DNA of 64,000 nt. Origin: Virgibacillus sp. AGTR. GTDB lineage: Bacteria; Bacillota; Bacilli; Bacillales; Amphibacillaceae. Shown piece by piece: positions 38,078 to 48,023 of the stretch. Both the position numbers and the translations under genes were made by a program. Within the stretch, counting starts at the first letter, position 1. Every line of letters starts with the position of its first letter. The notes below the pieces were generated by a model, which was not told where the DNA came from, searched no databases, and worked only from the letters and a program-made list of their open reading frames with translations. The stretch lies in contig NZ_JAJERH010000006.1 in the NCBI RefSeq assembly GCF_016919725.2, positions 62,001 through 126,000 of the forward strand. The letters are read 5' to 3'.

Positions 38078-39475
38078 TTATAGTATATATTGACTTAAAT
38101 CTTTATTTTTTGCAATAGTACTTAATTTTTCATCGACATATGCTGGAGTTATTTCAATCTTTTCCATCGTCACATCGGGTGCTTCAAAAGAAAGATCCTC
38201 CAGTAATTTTTCCAAAATAGTATGAAGTCGCCTTGCTCCAATATTATCCATTTCCTGATTTACTTGATAAGCTATTTCGGCTAATCTATCTACAGCTTCG
38301 TCTGTAAATACAACATTTATACCTTCTGTTTTCAATAAAGCCTTATATTGTTTTATGAGCGCATTTGATGGTTCCTTTAATATGCGCTTGAAATCTTCTG
38401 TTGATAGTTTATCTAGTTCAACCCGGATTGGAAATCTACCTTGCAATTCCGGAATCAGGTCAGATGGTTTGGACATGTGAAATGCACCAGCTGCTATAAA
38501 TAGCATATGATCTGTTTTAACAGGTCCATGTTTTGTAACTACAGTGGAACCTTCAATAATCGGTAAAATGTCCCGTTGGACCCCTTCTCTAGATACATTT
38601 GCACTATGCTCCTGTTTACCAGCAACTTTATCTATTTCATCAATAAATAAGATACCTGATTGCTCCGCGAGCTGCACTGCCTCTTGAGCAGCCTCTTCCA
38701 TATCTACAAGCTTGCTTGCTTCTTGCTGAGATAATACTTTTCTTGCTTCTGATACTGGCATTTTTCGTTTCTTCTTCTTTTTGGGCATGAACTGACTGAA
38801 AGCATCCTGCATATTCATCCCCATTTGCTCCATACCAGATCCTTGGAGCATGTCAAACATCGAAGGAGCTTGTTCTTCTATTTCTACCGATACCATATGG
38901 TCTTCTAATTCACCCAGGGCCAATTGATGTTCTACACGTTTCCGCTTATTGCTAATTTCATCATCTTTCGGATCATGATCTCCATCTTCATGATTGTCAT
39001 CTGAATTAGAAGCGAATAACATTTCAAATGGATTTCTAGCATTGTTTTCCTTTTTAGCATGTGGTACTAGGAGATTTACTAGCTTTTTATTTGCTTCTTT
39101 CTCTGCCTTATCTGCAACTTGCTTCATTTTATCTTCTTTTACCATCCGCAAAGACATTTCTACTAAATCACGGACCATGGACTCTACATCTCGACCGACA
39201 TAGCCCACCTCAGTAAATTTAGTTGCTTCTACTTTGACAAATGGAGCTCCAACTAACTTCGCTAATCGTCTAGCTATCTCCGTTTTCCCAACTCCAGTAG
39301 GACCAATCATTAATATGTTTTTAGGAACAATTTCATCCTTTAGCGATTCATCCAGCTTCATACGACGGTAACGATTGCGTAATGCCACTGCAACGGATCG
39401 CTTAGCGCTGTTTTGACCAATAATAAACTTATCTAACTGTCCCACTATCTGTCTCGGTGTGTAATCAATACCCAT
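38078..39475 (-). CDS. hslU: HslU (ClpY/CodX) ATPase subunit of the HslUV protease
   Basis: 465 residues, AAA+ unfoldase. Walker A GPTGVGKT at 58-65, Walker [11 protein letters not shown], an I domain with [20 protein letters not shown], and C-terminal LSQYIL that inserts into HslV. The ATG at 39475 is 12 nt from GGAGG, rather far, but no nearer in-frame start exists; the frame further upstream overlaps hslV. Confidence 0.97.
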   Translation of the reverse strand: MGIDYTPRQIVGQLDKFIIGQNSAKRSVAVALRNRYRRMKLDESLKDEIVPKNILMIGPTGVGKTEIARRLAKLVGAPFVKVEATKFTEVGYVGRDVESMVRDLVEMSLRMVKEDKMKQVADKAEKEANKKLVNLLVPHAKKENNARNPFEMLFASNSDDNHEDGDHDPKDDEISNKRKRVEHQLALGELEDHMVSVEIEEQAPSMFDMLQGSGMEQMGMNMQDAFSQFMPKKKKKRKMPVSEARKVLSQQEASKLVDMEEAAQEAVQLAEQSGILFIDEIDKVAGKQEHSANVSREGVQRDILPIIEGSTVVTKHGPVKTDHMLFIAAGAFHMSKPSDLIPELQGRFPIRVELDKLSTEDFKRILKEPSNALIKQYKALLKTEGINVVFTDEAVDRLAEIAYQVNQEMDNIGARRLHTILEKLLEDLSFEAPDVTMEKIEITPAYVDEKLSTIAKNKDLSQYIL

Positions 39476-39494
39476 TCTTCCAAAAGGCCTCCTT

Positions 39495-40040
39495 TTAATC
39501 AAGTACCTCCAGTGTGATGTGATCATTTGTATATACACATATTTCTCCGGCAATTTCTAATGCAGATTGAGCGATCTCCCGTGCAGATAATTGACTCGAA
39601 TACCTTGCTAGAGCTCTTCCAGCACTAAGTGCGTAATTGCCTCCAGAGCCAATAGCCAATATGCCATCATCAGGTTCAATGACCTCACCTGTACCAGAAA
39701 CTAAAAACATACTTTCTTTATTCATTACGATAAGCATAGCTTCCAATTTCCGCAATACCTTATCGCTGCGCCACTCTTTTGCTAATTCTACAGCCGCTCT
39801 TGCAAGATTTCCATTATATGCTTCTAGCTTAGCTTCAAATTTTTCAAAAAGCGTAAATGCATCAGCAACAGATCCAGCAAAGCCAGCAAGTACTTGGCCT
39901 TTATATAAAGTACGAACTTTCTTTGCTTTATGTTTCATAACGACCGCATTTCCTAATGTTACTTGACCGTCACCGCTCATTGCACATTGATCATTATGCC
40001 TTATGGCGAAAATCGTAGTGGCATGCATTTCATTTGTCAC
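39495..40040 (-). CDS. hslV: HslV (ClpQ/CodW) peptidase subunit
   Basis: 181 residues, proteasome-beta-like. [20 protein letters not shown] and [17 protein letters not shown] are family motifs. With the GTG start (GAGGTG 7 nt upstream), Met removal would leave Thr-Asn-Glu-Met before HATT. B. subtilis CodW instead has N-terminal Ser (MSSFHATT) and E. coli HslV starts MTTI. Which residue is the nucleophile is therefore open. Confidence 0.96.
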   Translation of the reverse strand: MTNEMHATTIFAIRHNDQCAMSGDGQVTLGNAVVMKHKAKKVRTLYKGQVLAGFAGSVADAFTLFEKFEAKLEAYNGNLARAAVELAKEWRSDKVLRKLEAMLIVMNKESMFLVSGTGEVIEPDDGILAIGSGGNYALSAGRALARYSSQLSAREIAQSALEIAGEICVYTNDHITLEVLD

Positions 40041-40062
40041 GCCTTCTCACCTCTTTACTCAA

Positions 40063-40974
40063 TTAATAATCATTTGCTCGTGGATGACTTTTCATATATA
40101 CGCTGCGCAAATGATCTTTTGTAACATGGGTATAAATTTGTGTAGTTGACAAATTCTCATGACCAAGTAATTCCTGAACGCTACGTAAATCTGCACCTTC
40201 ATTTAGTAAATGTGTGGCAAAGGTATGCCGTAACTTATGTGGGTGTACATGAACGGTTAACGCAGCTCTTTCAACCATCTTGTTCAATACTTCCCTAATT
40301 CCACGTGTAGTTATTGGATTTCCCCGATTGTTCAAGAAGACTGCATCCGAAGATTGCTTTGCTTTAGACAATAACGTATTCCTACCATCCTGTATGTAGG
40401 TTTCCAATGCTATTTCAGCAAATTTACCATAAGGAATGTAACGTTCTTTTCTGCCTTTCCCTCTAACAAATACGGTACCAATGAAGAAATCAATATGCTC
40501 CAATGATAGCTGTTGACATTCGCTAACACGCATGCCAGTTGCGTAAAGTAGTTCTAGAATTGCTTGATCTCTTTGGCCTAATGGGTTAGTAAGGTCATTT
40601 ACCTCAAAAAGCTTCTCCAACTCTTCTTGATACAGAAAACCCGGAATCGTTGTATCCGTTTTTGGCAATTTCACCTGTACAAACGGATTTCCAGTGAGCA
40701 CTTCTTCTCTTTCCAAGTATCGGAAAAAAGTTCGAAGACTAGATATTTTTCTAGATACAGATCTTCTGCTTAGCTGCCGATTATACAAAGTGTTTAGGAA
40801 TAAACGGACAACCCTATGATCTACATCAACTAGACTAGATAAACCTTCTGCTGTTAAGAAATCGAAAAATATTTCCAGATCATTCAGATAATATTTAACA
40901 GTATATGGCGAAGCGTTTTTTTCTATTTGTAAATACTCCTTAAAGGATTGCCAATAATTCATATAATTATTCAA
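40063..40974 (-). CDS. xerC: Tyrosine recombinase XerC (CodV)
   Basis: Chromosome dimer resolution at dif. 303 residues with SAM-like N-terminal domain and catalytic residues Arg149 (TGMRVSE), Lys173, His246/Arg249 (HPHKLRHTFA), His272 (LGHENLS) and Tyr281 (TQIYTHV). TTG start with GGGGTG 5 nt upstream. First gene of the codY operon. It is a housekeeping Xer, not a phage integrase. Confidence 0.95.
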   Translation of the reverse strand: MNNYMNYWQSFKEYLQIEKNASPYTVKYYLNDLEIFFDFLTAEGLSSLVDVDHRVVRLFLNTLYNRQLSRRSVSRKISSLRTFFRYLEREEVLTGNPFVQVKLPKTDTTIPGFLYQEELEKLFEVNDLTNPLGQRDQAILELLYATGMRVSECQQLSLEHIDFFIGTVFVRGKGRKERYIPYGKFAEIALETYIQDGRNTLLSKAKQSSDAVFLNNRGNPITTRGIREVLNKMVERAALTVHVHPHKLRHTFATHLLNEGADLRSVQELLGHENLSTTQIYTHVTKDHLRSVYMKSHPRANDY

Positions 40975-41043
40975 ATTTTCACCCCGTTAAGCAGCGAATA
41001 AATCATAACATAGAAAATAGTGAGAAGCAATAAACTTAACTAA

Positions 41044-41072
41044 ATTGTAACAAAATTCAGAATTGATGTCAC
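41044..41072 (-). promoter_or_regulatory. Sigma-A promoter of the xerC-hslVU-codY operon
   Basis: GTGACA (41067-41072), 17 bp, TACAAT (41044-41049), with a TG one base before the -10 (extended -10). It lies about 70 bp upstream of xerC. The 287-bp spacer also holds a CTTGACTGTCAAG palindrome at 41128-41140. Confidence 0.65.
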
Positions 41073-41261
41073 TTTTAGTTGTTTTTTCCTTTTATAACCC
41101 TATAGAAATAAGGTCATATACTTAGCTCTTGACTGTCAAGTATATATCCTTACCAATGCGTTATTATATCTGTTTCGAAGTCCATAGTCAACAATTTCTA
41201 TTCATATTTCACAATTAAATTTCTATAACAGCTCACATACCATTGATATCGGCTATTTGGA

Positions 41262-41573
41262 TTACTTTATTACACCTAACTTTTTAATTTTCGCTTTTGT
41301 ATCTTCTGTTCCAAACTTATATAGTTCATGATATATAGTTATTAAATGGTCACTATACGCAGATCGTTCAGCATCTGCTCCCCATTCATCAAATGGTTTC
41401 ACTAAATACTCGATCGCAAGTTCTGCATAGTTGTTTTTTTTCATGAATAACTTCTTAAGCATTTCAATTTCTTTTGCATCAGCTATAATTTCATATTCTA
41501 TACCACTATCAGGAATAGAGATTTCTCGAATATCCTGTGTATCTACAGTTACATAATAATGTTTTTTTGTCAT
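41262..41573 (-). CDS. Small acidic conserved-type protein, function unknown
   Basis: 103 residues, soluble. Features: MTKKHYYVTVDTQDIREISI, an acidic middle with YEIIADAKEIEMLKKLF, and a C-terminal HELYKFGTEDTKAKIKKLG. I recall similar short proteins in other bacilli but cannot name the family. AGGAGG lies 7 nt before the ATG, so it is expressed. It stands where trmFO is found in related genomes, between topA and xerC, flanked by a dispersed repeat on one side. Confidence 0.8.
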   Translation of the reverse strand: MTKKHYYVTVDTQDIREISIPDSGIEYEIIADAKEIEMLKKLFMKKNNYAELAIEYLVKPFDEWGADAERSAYSDHLITIYHELYKFGTEDTKAKIKKLGVIK

Positions 41574-41699
41574 CAGACTTTCCTCCTTATATGCTATTTA
41601 GCCTTTTTTTATACATCTCAAACTACTAGTCCTTCATTAACACATAACATAAAAGTAAAACTGTACTTGCAATCTACTATTCCGGCGAAAGCAAGTTGA

Positions 41700-41884
41700 A
41701 CGAGCCATGAAAGAAAGGACAAGCTTAAACTCAGAAGGCTTGGACCCACTACGGAAAGCAGAAATTATCATACTACGATAGCAAAAAAGCGATGATAATA
41801 AGAGTACAAAAGCGTAAGCCCCCGATTAGAAACGTAGCGACTGGGGCTGGACACGGCTCAACACGCCCCTATTTATCAGACTAC
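41700..41884 (-). repeat. Dispersed intergenic repeat, copy B
   Basis: Read on the minus strand it starts right at the topA terminator T-run with GTAGTCT, then GGGGCGTGTTGA, GTGTCCAGC and CCAGTCGCTACG, elements shared with copy A (and the GCGTGTTGA core with copy C). The inner part differs and carries another inverted repeat (ATTATCAT ... ATGATAAT, about 41767-41800). The outer end is uncertain. With the unknown gene it fills the space where trmFO is expected. Confidence 0.6.
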
Positions 41885-41890
41885 AAAAAA

Positions 41891-41930
41891 GAGCTTCCCA
41901 CAAGTCCCTATTAGACTTATGGGAAAGCTC
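41891..41930 (-). terminator. Intrinsic terminator of topA
   Basis: Imperfect 16-bp stem (GAGCTTTCCCATAAGTC against GACTTGTGGGAAGCTC) with a 7-nt loop, followed by TTTTTT on the minus strand. It starts immediately after the topA stop codon. Confidence 0.88.
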
Positions 41931-44009
41931 CTATGTTTGCGGCGCCTCTTTATATTCACATTGCGTACATTGAATTTGTGTTCCTTTTTTCGATTTCTTC
42001 TCAACCAGTAAGTTATCACATTTTGGACATGGTCGAGATATCGGTTTGTCCCAAGAAAGAAAATCACACTCTGGAAATCGGTCACAGCCATAAAACACTC
42101 GACGTTTTTTCGATTTCCTTTCAACAACATTTCCTTCTTTACATTTTGGACACTTCACTCCGATTTCCTTTAATATTGGTTTCGTGTTTCTACATTCAGG
42201 AAAATTAGAGCACGCTAAAAACTTCCCATAGCGTCCCATTTTATAAACCATTTCATGCCCACAATTTTCGCATTCAATACCGGCAGGCTCATCCTTGATT
42301 TCAATTTTTTCCATTTCTTGCTCTGCTTTTTCCAAGCGCTTTGCAAAATCTGTATAAAATTGATCAATAATCGTAATCCACTCTGTTTTTCCTTCTTCAA
42401 TAGCATCCAAATCGCCTTCCATTTTAGCTGTGAAAGCAACATCAATAATCTTAGGGAAAAACTCTTCCATTATTTCTGAAACAATTGATCCCAATTCCGT
42501 AGGTATAAAGCGTTTGTTATCAATACTTACATAACCTCTACGTTGAATTGTGTCTAAAGTCGGAGCATATGTGGAAGGTCGTCCAATTCCTAACTCCTCC
42601 ATTGTCTTAACTAGCCTTGCCTCTGTATATCTTGGAGGTGGCTGTGTAAAGTGTTGATTTGGCTTTATATCATTAGCTGTTACTTCCATACCTTCAGATA
42701 ATTCTGGAAGAAACTTATTATCTTCTTTTTTATTATCGTCCGTTCCCTCAATATATACTTTCATAAATCCTTTGAATTTAATTTTAGAACCCGTTGCCCT
42801 GAACTCCACTAAATTATTTAAAAGATGTACGGTCATTGTATCCATTACAGCAGGTGCCATTTGACTTGCCAAAAACCGTTCCCATATTAATTTGTACAAC
42901 CTAAACTGATCTCTAGAAAGTATTGGCTTTAAGGATTTAGGATCCCTGCCAACTGATGTAGGTCGAATTGCTTCATGGGCATCCTGTGCACCCTCTGACT
43001 TTTTCTGTTTTTTATTTATGCCTAGATACGTTTTCCCATATTGGTCAATAATATAATCCTTTGCTTCCCCTTTAGCTGTATCGGAGATACGCGTTGAATC
43101 AGTACGCATATACGTAATTAAACCTGTTATTCCCCCCGCTTTTTTCCCAAGGTCAATTCCCTCATATAACTGTTGGGCAATCATCATCGTTTTCTTGGCT
43201 TTGAAATTCAGTTTTCTCGCTGCTTCTTGTTGTAATGAAGATGTTGTAAAAGGTAACGCAGGATTACGTCTTCTTTCTTTTTTCTTTACTTTATCAACTT
43301 TGAATTTTTTCCCCTTGATTTCTTTTAGAATATCGTTTACGTCTTGTTTTGTCTTCAATTCTTTCTTTTTACCTTTAATTCCATAAAAAGATCCCTCAAA
43401 AACATCCTTATCCTTTTGAAATTGTCCTTCAATTGACCAATATTCTTCAGGTTTAAAGTTTTCAATTTCTTTTTCTCTGTCAATTACAAGTTTTACAGCT
43501 ACAGATTGAACACGTCCAGCGCTCAAGCCTTTTTTCACTTTTTTCCATAGAAGTGGACTTATATTGTACCCCACAAGCCGATCCAGAATCCTTCTAGCCT
43601 GTTGAGCATCCACTAAATCCATATCAATAGATCTTGGATGTTTAAAAGAATCTTTAATAGCATCTTTTGTTATTTCATTAAATACAACACGACATTCGGA
43701 ATGCTCATCAACATCTAATATATGTGCTAGATGCCATGCAATCGCCTCACCTTCTCTATCAGGGTCGGCTGCAAGATAAACCTTTTTAGCTTTTTTTGCT
43801 GCTGATTTTAAGTCTTTGACTACATCACCTTTACCGCGAATCGTAATATACTTTGGTTTATATTCATTTTCTGTATCGACAGCCATTTGACTTTTTGGTA
43901 AATCCCGAACATGCCCCATGGATGCTTTTACTTTGTATTTTTTCCCTAAATAGCGTTCAATTGTTTTTGCCTTTGCAGGTGATTCTACGATTACTAGATA
44001 ATCTGACAT
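41931..44009 (-). CDS. topA: DNA topoisomerase I
   Basis: 692 residues. Toprim domain ([29 protein letters not shown]), the active-site Tyr in [14 protein letters not shown], and three C-terminal four-cysteine zinc ribbons (CENCGHEM...CSNFPEC, CPKCKEG...CDRFPEC, CPKCDN...CTQC). Relaxes negative supercoils. The ATG at 44009 has GGGAGG 7 nt upstream; the frame continues 37 codons further with no support. Normally followed by trmFO. Confidence 0.98.
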   Translation of the reverse strand: MSDYLVIVESPAKAKTIERYLGKKYKVKASMGHVRDLPKSQMAVDTENEYKPKYITIRGKGDVVKDLKSAAKKAKKVYLAADPDREGEAIAWHLAHILDVDEHSECRVVFNEITKDAIKDSFKHPRSIDMDLVDAQQARRILDRLVGYNISPLLWKKVKKGLSAGRVQSVAVKLVIDREKEIENFKPEEYWSIEGQFQKDKDVFEGSFYGIKGKKKELKTKQDVNDILKEIKGKKFKVDKVKKKERRRNPALPFTTSSLQQEAARKLNFKAKKTMMIAQQLYEGIDLGKKAGGITGLITYMRTDSTRISDTAKGEAKDYIIDQYGKTYLGINKKQKKSEGAQDAHEAIRPTSVGRDPKSLKPILSRDQFRLYKLIWERFLASQMAPAVMDTMTVHLLNNLVEFRATGSKIKFKGFMKVYIEGTDDNKKEDNKFLPELSEGMEVTANDIKPNQHFTQPPPRYTEARLVKTMEELGIGRPSTYAPTLDTIQRRGYVSIDNKRFIPTELGSIVSEIMEEFFPKIIDVAFTAKMEGDLDAIEEGKTEWITIIDQFYTDFAKRLEKAEQEMEKIEIKDEPAGIECENCGHEMVYKMGRYGKFLACSNFPECRNTKPILKEIGVKCPKCKEGNVVERKSKKRRVFYGCDRFPECDFLSWDKPISRPCPKCDNLLVEKKSKKGTQIQCTQCEYKEAPQT

Positions 44010-44192
44010 TTCTTTTCCTCCCATAAATGAGGTTACCACTAGTACTGATAAGTCCCTCACAACAAGGTAGAATACCTTGAAAAGTAGTACATTGATAAAA
44101 TACATTTCATTGTCTTGCATATATATACTTATTCATCACAAGCATTAAAGCGGATACTTTTTTCACTCAAAAAAATTTAGAAATCTTCACTA

Positions 44193-44221
44193 ATATTAAA
44201 TATATACGTTTCATTTGTCAA
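44193..44221 (-). promoter_or_regulatory. Candidate topA promoter
   Basis: A consensus TTGACA (44216-44221), 17 bp, and TAATAT (44193-44198) in the 346-bp AT-rich spacer between dprA and topA. A second TTGACA near 44277 lacks a -10. Otherwise I see nothing coding in this spacer. Supercoiling control is likely but not visible. Confidence 0.45.
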
Positions 44222-44355
44222 ACATACTGAAATAAATGACCCAAGATTTGTAAAAGTTTTCCTTACAAAAATGTACCATGTCAAAGAATATTAGTAAAAT
44301 ATCAATGATATAACTTTATTTTTAATCGGCCTATTTCTGCTTTTTTATTAGATAT

Positions 44356-45246
44356 CTACCCATACGTATTTTGCAATCTTTCCCATTCTTCACGAATATC
44401 CTCTTCATGAATAACTAATTTCGCACCATCTTGGATCATTTTATGACAACCTCTAGTTTGCTCCATTAGTGGTGAACCAGGAACAGCAAAAACGTCTCTC
44501 CCTTGTTCCAAGGCTTGATCAACTGTTATTAGTGTACCACTCTTTTCAGTTGCCTCAATAACTAATGTACCAAAGCTTAAACCGCTTATTATCCTATTCC
44601 TTTCTGGAAAATGGTGACGAGCAGGGGGAGTAGTTGGTGGATACTCAGATAAAACTAATCCTCGTTCAGTCAGTTCTTGATATAATCGGATATTTTCCTT
44701 GGGATAAATATATTGAAACCCTCCACCAAGTACGGCAATTGTATGTCCACTTAGACTTAGAGTAACTTCATGAGCAAAACGGTCAATACCAATTGCCATA
44801 CCACTTACTATCACCCATCCCTGCCTAACTAACGGTGGGATAATTGTCCGTACCTTTCCCATAGCTTCCCTAGAGGGTTTCCTCGTTCCAATTACACTTA
44901 AGGCTGGTGCTTGTGTTAACAAAGATATGTTTCCTAAGGCGTATAAAACAAACGGAGGATCTTTTATCGTTTTTAATAAAGGTGAAAAGTTGTTATCTAG
45001 AAGGGTTATAACGTGATAGTTATGCAAGTCTGTTTCTATTTGCTCTATTAGGGGCTCCGAGTGGAGATCATTATATAACAGTGAAGCATTATTCAGAGGA
45101 AGGTGATACAAACGGTTCATTGCTGCAGAAGATAATTTGTAGATCTCTGTGAGGGTAGAATCAATAAGAAGTAGCTTTCTAATCCATCGCCTTGTAATAC
45201 CTCGACATCGAGTAATATGAATTAATCGAAACCGAAAATCCGTCAA
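44356..45246 (-). CDS. dprA: DNA-processing protein DprA (Smf)
   Basis: About 296 residues. The Rossmann-like fold is shown by VIGTRKPSREAMGKV, WVIVSGMAIGIDRFAH and IAVLGGGFQYIYPKEN. Loads RecA on incoming single-stranded DNA during transformation. It lacks an obvious C-terminal winged-helix domain. Start is either GTG at 45255 or TTG at 45246; GAAGGG is better spaced for the TTG. Its presence suggests competence potential. Confidence 0.93.
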   Translation of the reverse strand: MTDFRFRLIHITRCRGITRRWIRKLLLIDSTLTEIYKLSSAAMNRLYHLPLNNASLLYNDLHSEPLIEQIETDLHNYHVITLLDNNFSPLLKTIKDPPFVLYALGNISLLTQAPALSVIGTRKPSREAMGKVRTIIPPLVRQGWVIVSGMAIGIDRFAHEVTLSLSGHTIAVLGGGFQYIYPKENIRLYQELTERGLVLSEYPPTTPPARHHFPERNRIISGLSFGTLVIEATEKSGTLITVDQALEQGRDVFAVPGSPLMEQTRGCHKMIQDGAKLVIHEEDIREEWERLQNTYG

Positions 45247-45277
45247 TACGTACACATCCCTTCAAAAATTAGATAAG

Positions 45278-45302
45278 GAGCTGTCCCCAAAAAAGACAGC
45301 TC
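45278..45302 (-). terminator. Hairpin in the sucD-dprA spacer
   Basis: Perfect 8-bp stem GAGCTGTC/GACAGCTC with a 9-nt loop, 173 bp beyond sucD and 24-30 bp before dprA. The minus-strand tail (CTTATCTAATTTTTG) is only moderately T-rich. The rest of this 228-bp spacer shows no gene. Confidence 0.45.
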
Positions 45303-45474
45303 TCTCTTCCTACACAACTGAAATATACTCTTCTACGAAGTACAGCTTCCTTATGAACAAGCGCCATTCACTACAGGGTTTCACGGCGGCTCACTCTACT
45401 CGTTAGAATCTTACCTATTCCAGTTGCATCTACCCGAACCTTTACAGGAGAACCCTTTCTGGTTCGCATATTAA

Positions 45475-46377
45475 TTAATGCGTTTTACATGTTTCTTTAA
45501 TACCATTCTCCTCTAGGGCTTTAATCATTGTTTCACCCATTACCGCAGGAGTTTCTGCGACTTTAATACCACACTCATTCATAACACGAATTTTTTCGTC
45601 AGCAGTTCCTTTTCCACCAGAAATAATTGCACCTGCGTGACCCATGCGTTTCCCTGGAGGTGCAGTAGCCCCACCGATAAATCCTACCACAGGTTTCTTC
45701 ATATTTGCTTTTACCCACTGTGCTGCTTCTTCTTCAGCTGTGCCACCGATTTCTCCAATCATTATAACAGCATACGTATCAGGGTCTTCATTAAAAGCAG
45801 ATAGTACGTCGATAAAGTTCGTACCGTTTACTGGGTCACCACCGATACCAACTGCTGTGGACTGCCCATACCCTGCTTCAGACAACTGATGAACTGCTTC
45901 ATAAGTTAATGTACCTGAACGGGAAACGACACCTATATGTCCTTTCTTATGAATGTAGCCTGGCATGATACCAATTTTACTTTCATCAGCAGTAATTACA
46001 CCTGGACAGTTTGGACCAACCAATCGAGTTTTCTTGCCTTCCATATAACGTTTCACTTTAACCATGTCCATAACTGGAATATGTTCTGTGATACAAATAA
46101 CTAAATCTAGTTCTGCATCCACTGCTTCGATAATCGCATCAGCAGCAAATGGAGCAGGTACATAAATAACAGATGCTGTAGCACCAGTTGTATCTACGGC
46201 ATCCTTTACAGTATTAAATACAGGTACTCCTTCTACTTCAGTACCGCCTTTTTTAGGTGTAACCCCACCAACAATTTTTGTACCGTATTCAAGCATTTGT
46301 TTCGTGTGAAATTTTGCAGTTCCACCGGTAATACCTTGGACAATTACCTTTGTATCTTTATTAATATATACACTCAT
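45475..46377 (-). CDS. sucD: Succinyl-CoA synthetase (ADP-forming) alpha subunit
   Basis: 300 residues; TCA cycle. CoA-binding Rossmann domain ([18 protein letters not shown]), VGPNCPGVI, and the phosphohistidine loop in [15 protein letters not shown]. Start chosen at MSVYINKDT with AAGGA 9 nt upstream. Forms the enzyme with SucC directly upstream. Confidence 0.98.
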   Translation of the reverse strand: MSVYINKDTKVIVQGITGGTAKFHTKQMLEYGTKIVGGVTPKKGGTEVEGVPVFNTVKDAVDTTGATASVIYVPAPFAADAIIEAVDAELDLVICITEHIPVMDMVKVKRYMEGKKTRLVGPNCPGVITADESKIGIMPGYIHKKGHIGVVSRSGTLTYEAVHQLSEAGYGQSTAVGIGGDPVNGTNFIDVLSAFNEDPDTYAVIMIGEIGGTAEEEAAQWVKANMKKPVVGFIGGATAPPGKRMGHAGAIISGGKGTADEKIRVMNECGIKVAETPAVMGETMIKALEENGIKETCKTH

Positions 46378-46486
46378 CTTCGTCCGTCCTTTCTGCAAGA
46401 TCTGTACAATATAATATAGTTCACGATCCTTTTACTTCTTGCCTTAAACAAGAATTTACATATAAATATTGTGGTCTAAAAATTCC

Positions 46487-47647
46487 TTACTTTACCATTG
46501 AAACTATCTTTTCAGCACCATCAGCCATTGAACCAGCCGATGTAATATTTAGCCCAGATTCTTCAAGAATTTTCTTACCTAATGAAACATTTGTACCTTC
46601 TAAACGTACAACGAGTGGAATTTCAAGCCCAACCTGTTTCGTAGCTTCTACAACACCTTCAGCGATCACATCACACTTCATAATCCCACCAAAGATGTTG
46701 ACAAAGATCCCTTTAACATTTGAATCAGATAAAATGATCTTAAATGCTTCCGTTACCTTCTCAGCAGTAGCACCACCACCAACATCAAGGAAGTTTGCCG
46801 GATCACCGCCATAATGTTTAATAATATCCATTGTAGACATAGCAAGTCCAGCTCCATTTACCATGCAGCCAATATTTCCATCCAATGAAATATAACTTAA
46901 ATCATACTTAGAAGCTTCTATTTCCTTTTCATCTTCTTCATCTAAATCACGTAATTCCATAACATCTTTTTGACGGAATAAAGCGTTATCATCAAAATTT
47001 AACTTGGAATCTAATGCTAAAACATCTCCATCACCCGTAGTTACTAATGGATTGATTTCTGCAATAGAACAATCTTTCTCTACAAAAGCATTGTACAAAC
47101 TTGTCATAAATTTAACAGCTTTACCTATTAGTTCATCCGGAATATTAATATTAAATGCAAGTCTACGAGCTTGATAGCCTGACAAACCTACAACAGGATC
47201 AATAACTTCCTTAAAGATTTTCTCAGGTGTTTCTGCTGCAACCTCTTCGATTTCTGTACCGCCTTCTTCTGAAGCCATCATTACTACACGAGAAGTAGCG
47301 CGATCAAGTACAACTCCAACATAATATTCCTTCTTAATGTCGCAGCCTTCTTCAATTAATAAACGTTTTACCTCTTTACCTTCTGGTCCAGTTTGATGTG
47401 TTACTAGTGTTTTTCCAAGTATTTCATCAGCGTATGTACGCACATCATCTAAATTTTTTGCGATTTTAACCCCACCGGCTTTACCACGTCCACCAGCATG
47501 GATCTGTGCTTTTACCACTGTGACGTCGCTTCCCAATTTTTTTGCAGCTTCCACAGCTTCATCAACCGTATATGCAACGTATCCATTAGGAACATTAACA
47601 CCATATTTTCGCAAAATATCTTTGCCTTGATACTCATGAATGTTCAT
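46487..47647 (-). CDS. sucC: Succinyl-CoA synthetase beta subunit
   Basis: 386 residues, ATP-grasp domain with [29 protein letters not shown], and the C-terminal ligase domain with [22 protein letters not shown] is 7 nt before the ATG at 47647. Just upstream a terminator and promoter overlap, separating sucCD from ylqG-ylqH. About 110 bp lie between sucC and sucD. Confidence 0.98.
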   Translation of the reverse strand: MNIHEYQGKDILRKYGVNVPNGYVAYTVDEAVEAAKKLGSDVTVVKAQIHAGGRGKAGGVKIAKNLDDVRTYADEILGKTLVTHQTGPEGKEVKRLLIEEGCDIKKEYYVGVVLDRATSRVVMMASEEGGTEIEEVAAETPEKIFKEVIDPVVGLSGYQARRLAFNINIPDELIGKAVKFMTSLYNAFVEKDCSIAEINPLVTTGDGDVLALDSKLNFDDNALFRQKDVMELRDLDEEDEKEIEASKYDLSYISLDGNIGCMVNGAGLAMSTMDIIKHYGGDPANFLDVGGGATAEKVTEAFKIILSDSNVKGIFVNIFGGIMKCDVIAEGVVEATKQVGLEIPLVVRLEGTNVSLGKKILEESGLNITSAGSMADGAEKIVSMVK

Positions 47648-47681
47648 CCTTAATCCTCCCATCAAATTTCACTGCATTTCC

Positions 47682-47710
47682 ATTGTATAAAAAAACAATA
47701 AATTTCACAA
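47682..47710 (-). promoter_or_regulatory. Candidate sucCD promoter overlapping a terminator
   Basis: TTGTGA (47705-47710), 17 bp, TACAAT (47682-47687). The -35 box straddles the loop/3' arm of the upstream hairpin, and the T-run forms the spacer. Confidence 0.5.
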
Positions 47711-47729
47711 GAACTTCGGAAATTTATTG
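47696..47729 (-). terminator. AT-rich terminator/palindrome between ylqH and sucC
   Basis: Perfect 11-bp inverted repeat (CAATAAATTTC, 12-nt loop, GAAATTTATTG), followed by TTTTTTT on the minus strand. The stem has few GC pairs, so it could equally be a protein-binding palindrome controlling sucC. Confidence 0.6.
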
Positions 47730-47747
47730 TCAATGACTTGTCGAATA

Positions 47748-48023
47748 TTATCTATTTTTATTTATTTCTTGATCTGCTCGATAGATAAAGGCAAATACTT
47801 CAGCTACAGCTTCATACAATTCCTCTGGTATTGCTTCATTTATATTTAATTGTGCCAGCAGCGCTACTAATGATGGATCTTCCATAATAGGTATATTATT
47901 TTCTTTTGCTTTTGCAATGATATCCTCAGCAATCAAACCCCTTCCTGAAGCTGACACGATTGGGACAGATTGTCGAGTTTCATCGTAACGAAGAGCAACC
48001 GCTTTATTTCGCTTATCTTTCAT
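47748..48023 (-). CDS. FlhB C-terminal-like protein (YlqH type)
   Basis: 91 residues matching only the cytosolic tail of FlhB: AVALRYDETRQSVPIVSASG, GLIAEDIIAKAKENNIPI, and IPEELYEAVAEVFAFIYR. It lacks the membrane part and the NPTH cleavage site, beginning just after it. Similar FlhX/YlqH proteins can substitute for the cleaved FlhB tail in other bacteria. Overlaps ylqG by 4 bp. Confidence 0.9.
   Translation of the reverse strand: MKDKRNKAVALRYDETRQSVPIVSASGRGLIAEDIIAKAKENNIPIMEDPSLVALLAQLNINEAIPEELYEAVAEVFAFIYRADQEINKNR

Noticed and set aside
40063-40974. Phage or transposon integrase
   Set aside because: The tyrosine recombinase is the housekeeping XerC/CodV in its conserved operon; no phage genes nearby.
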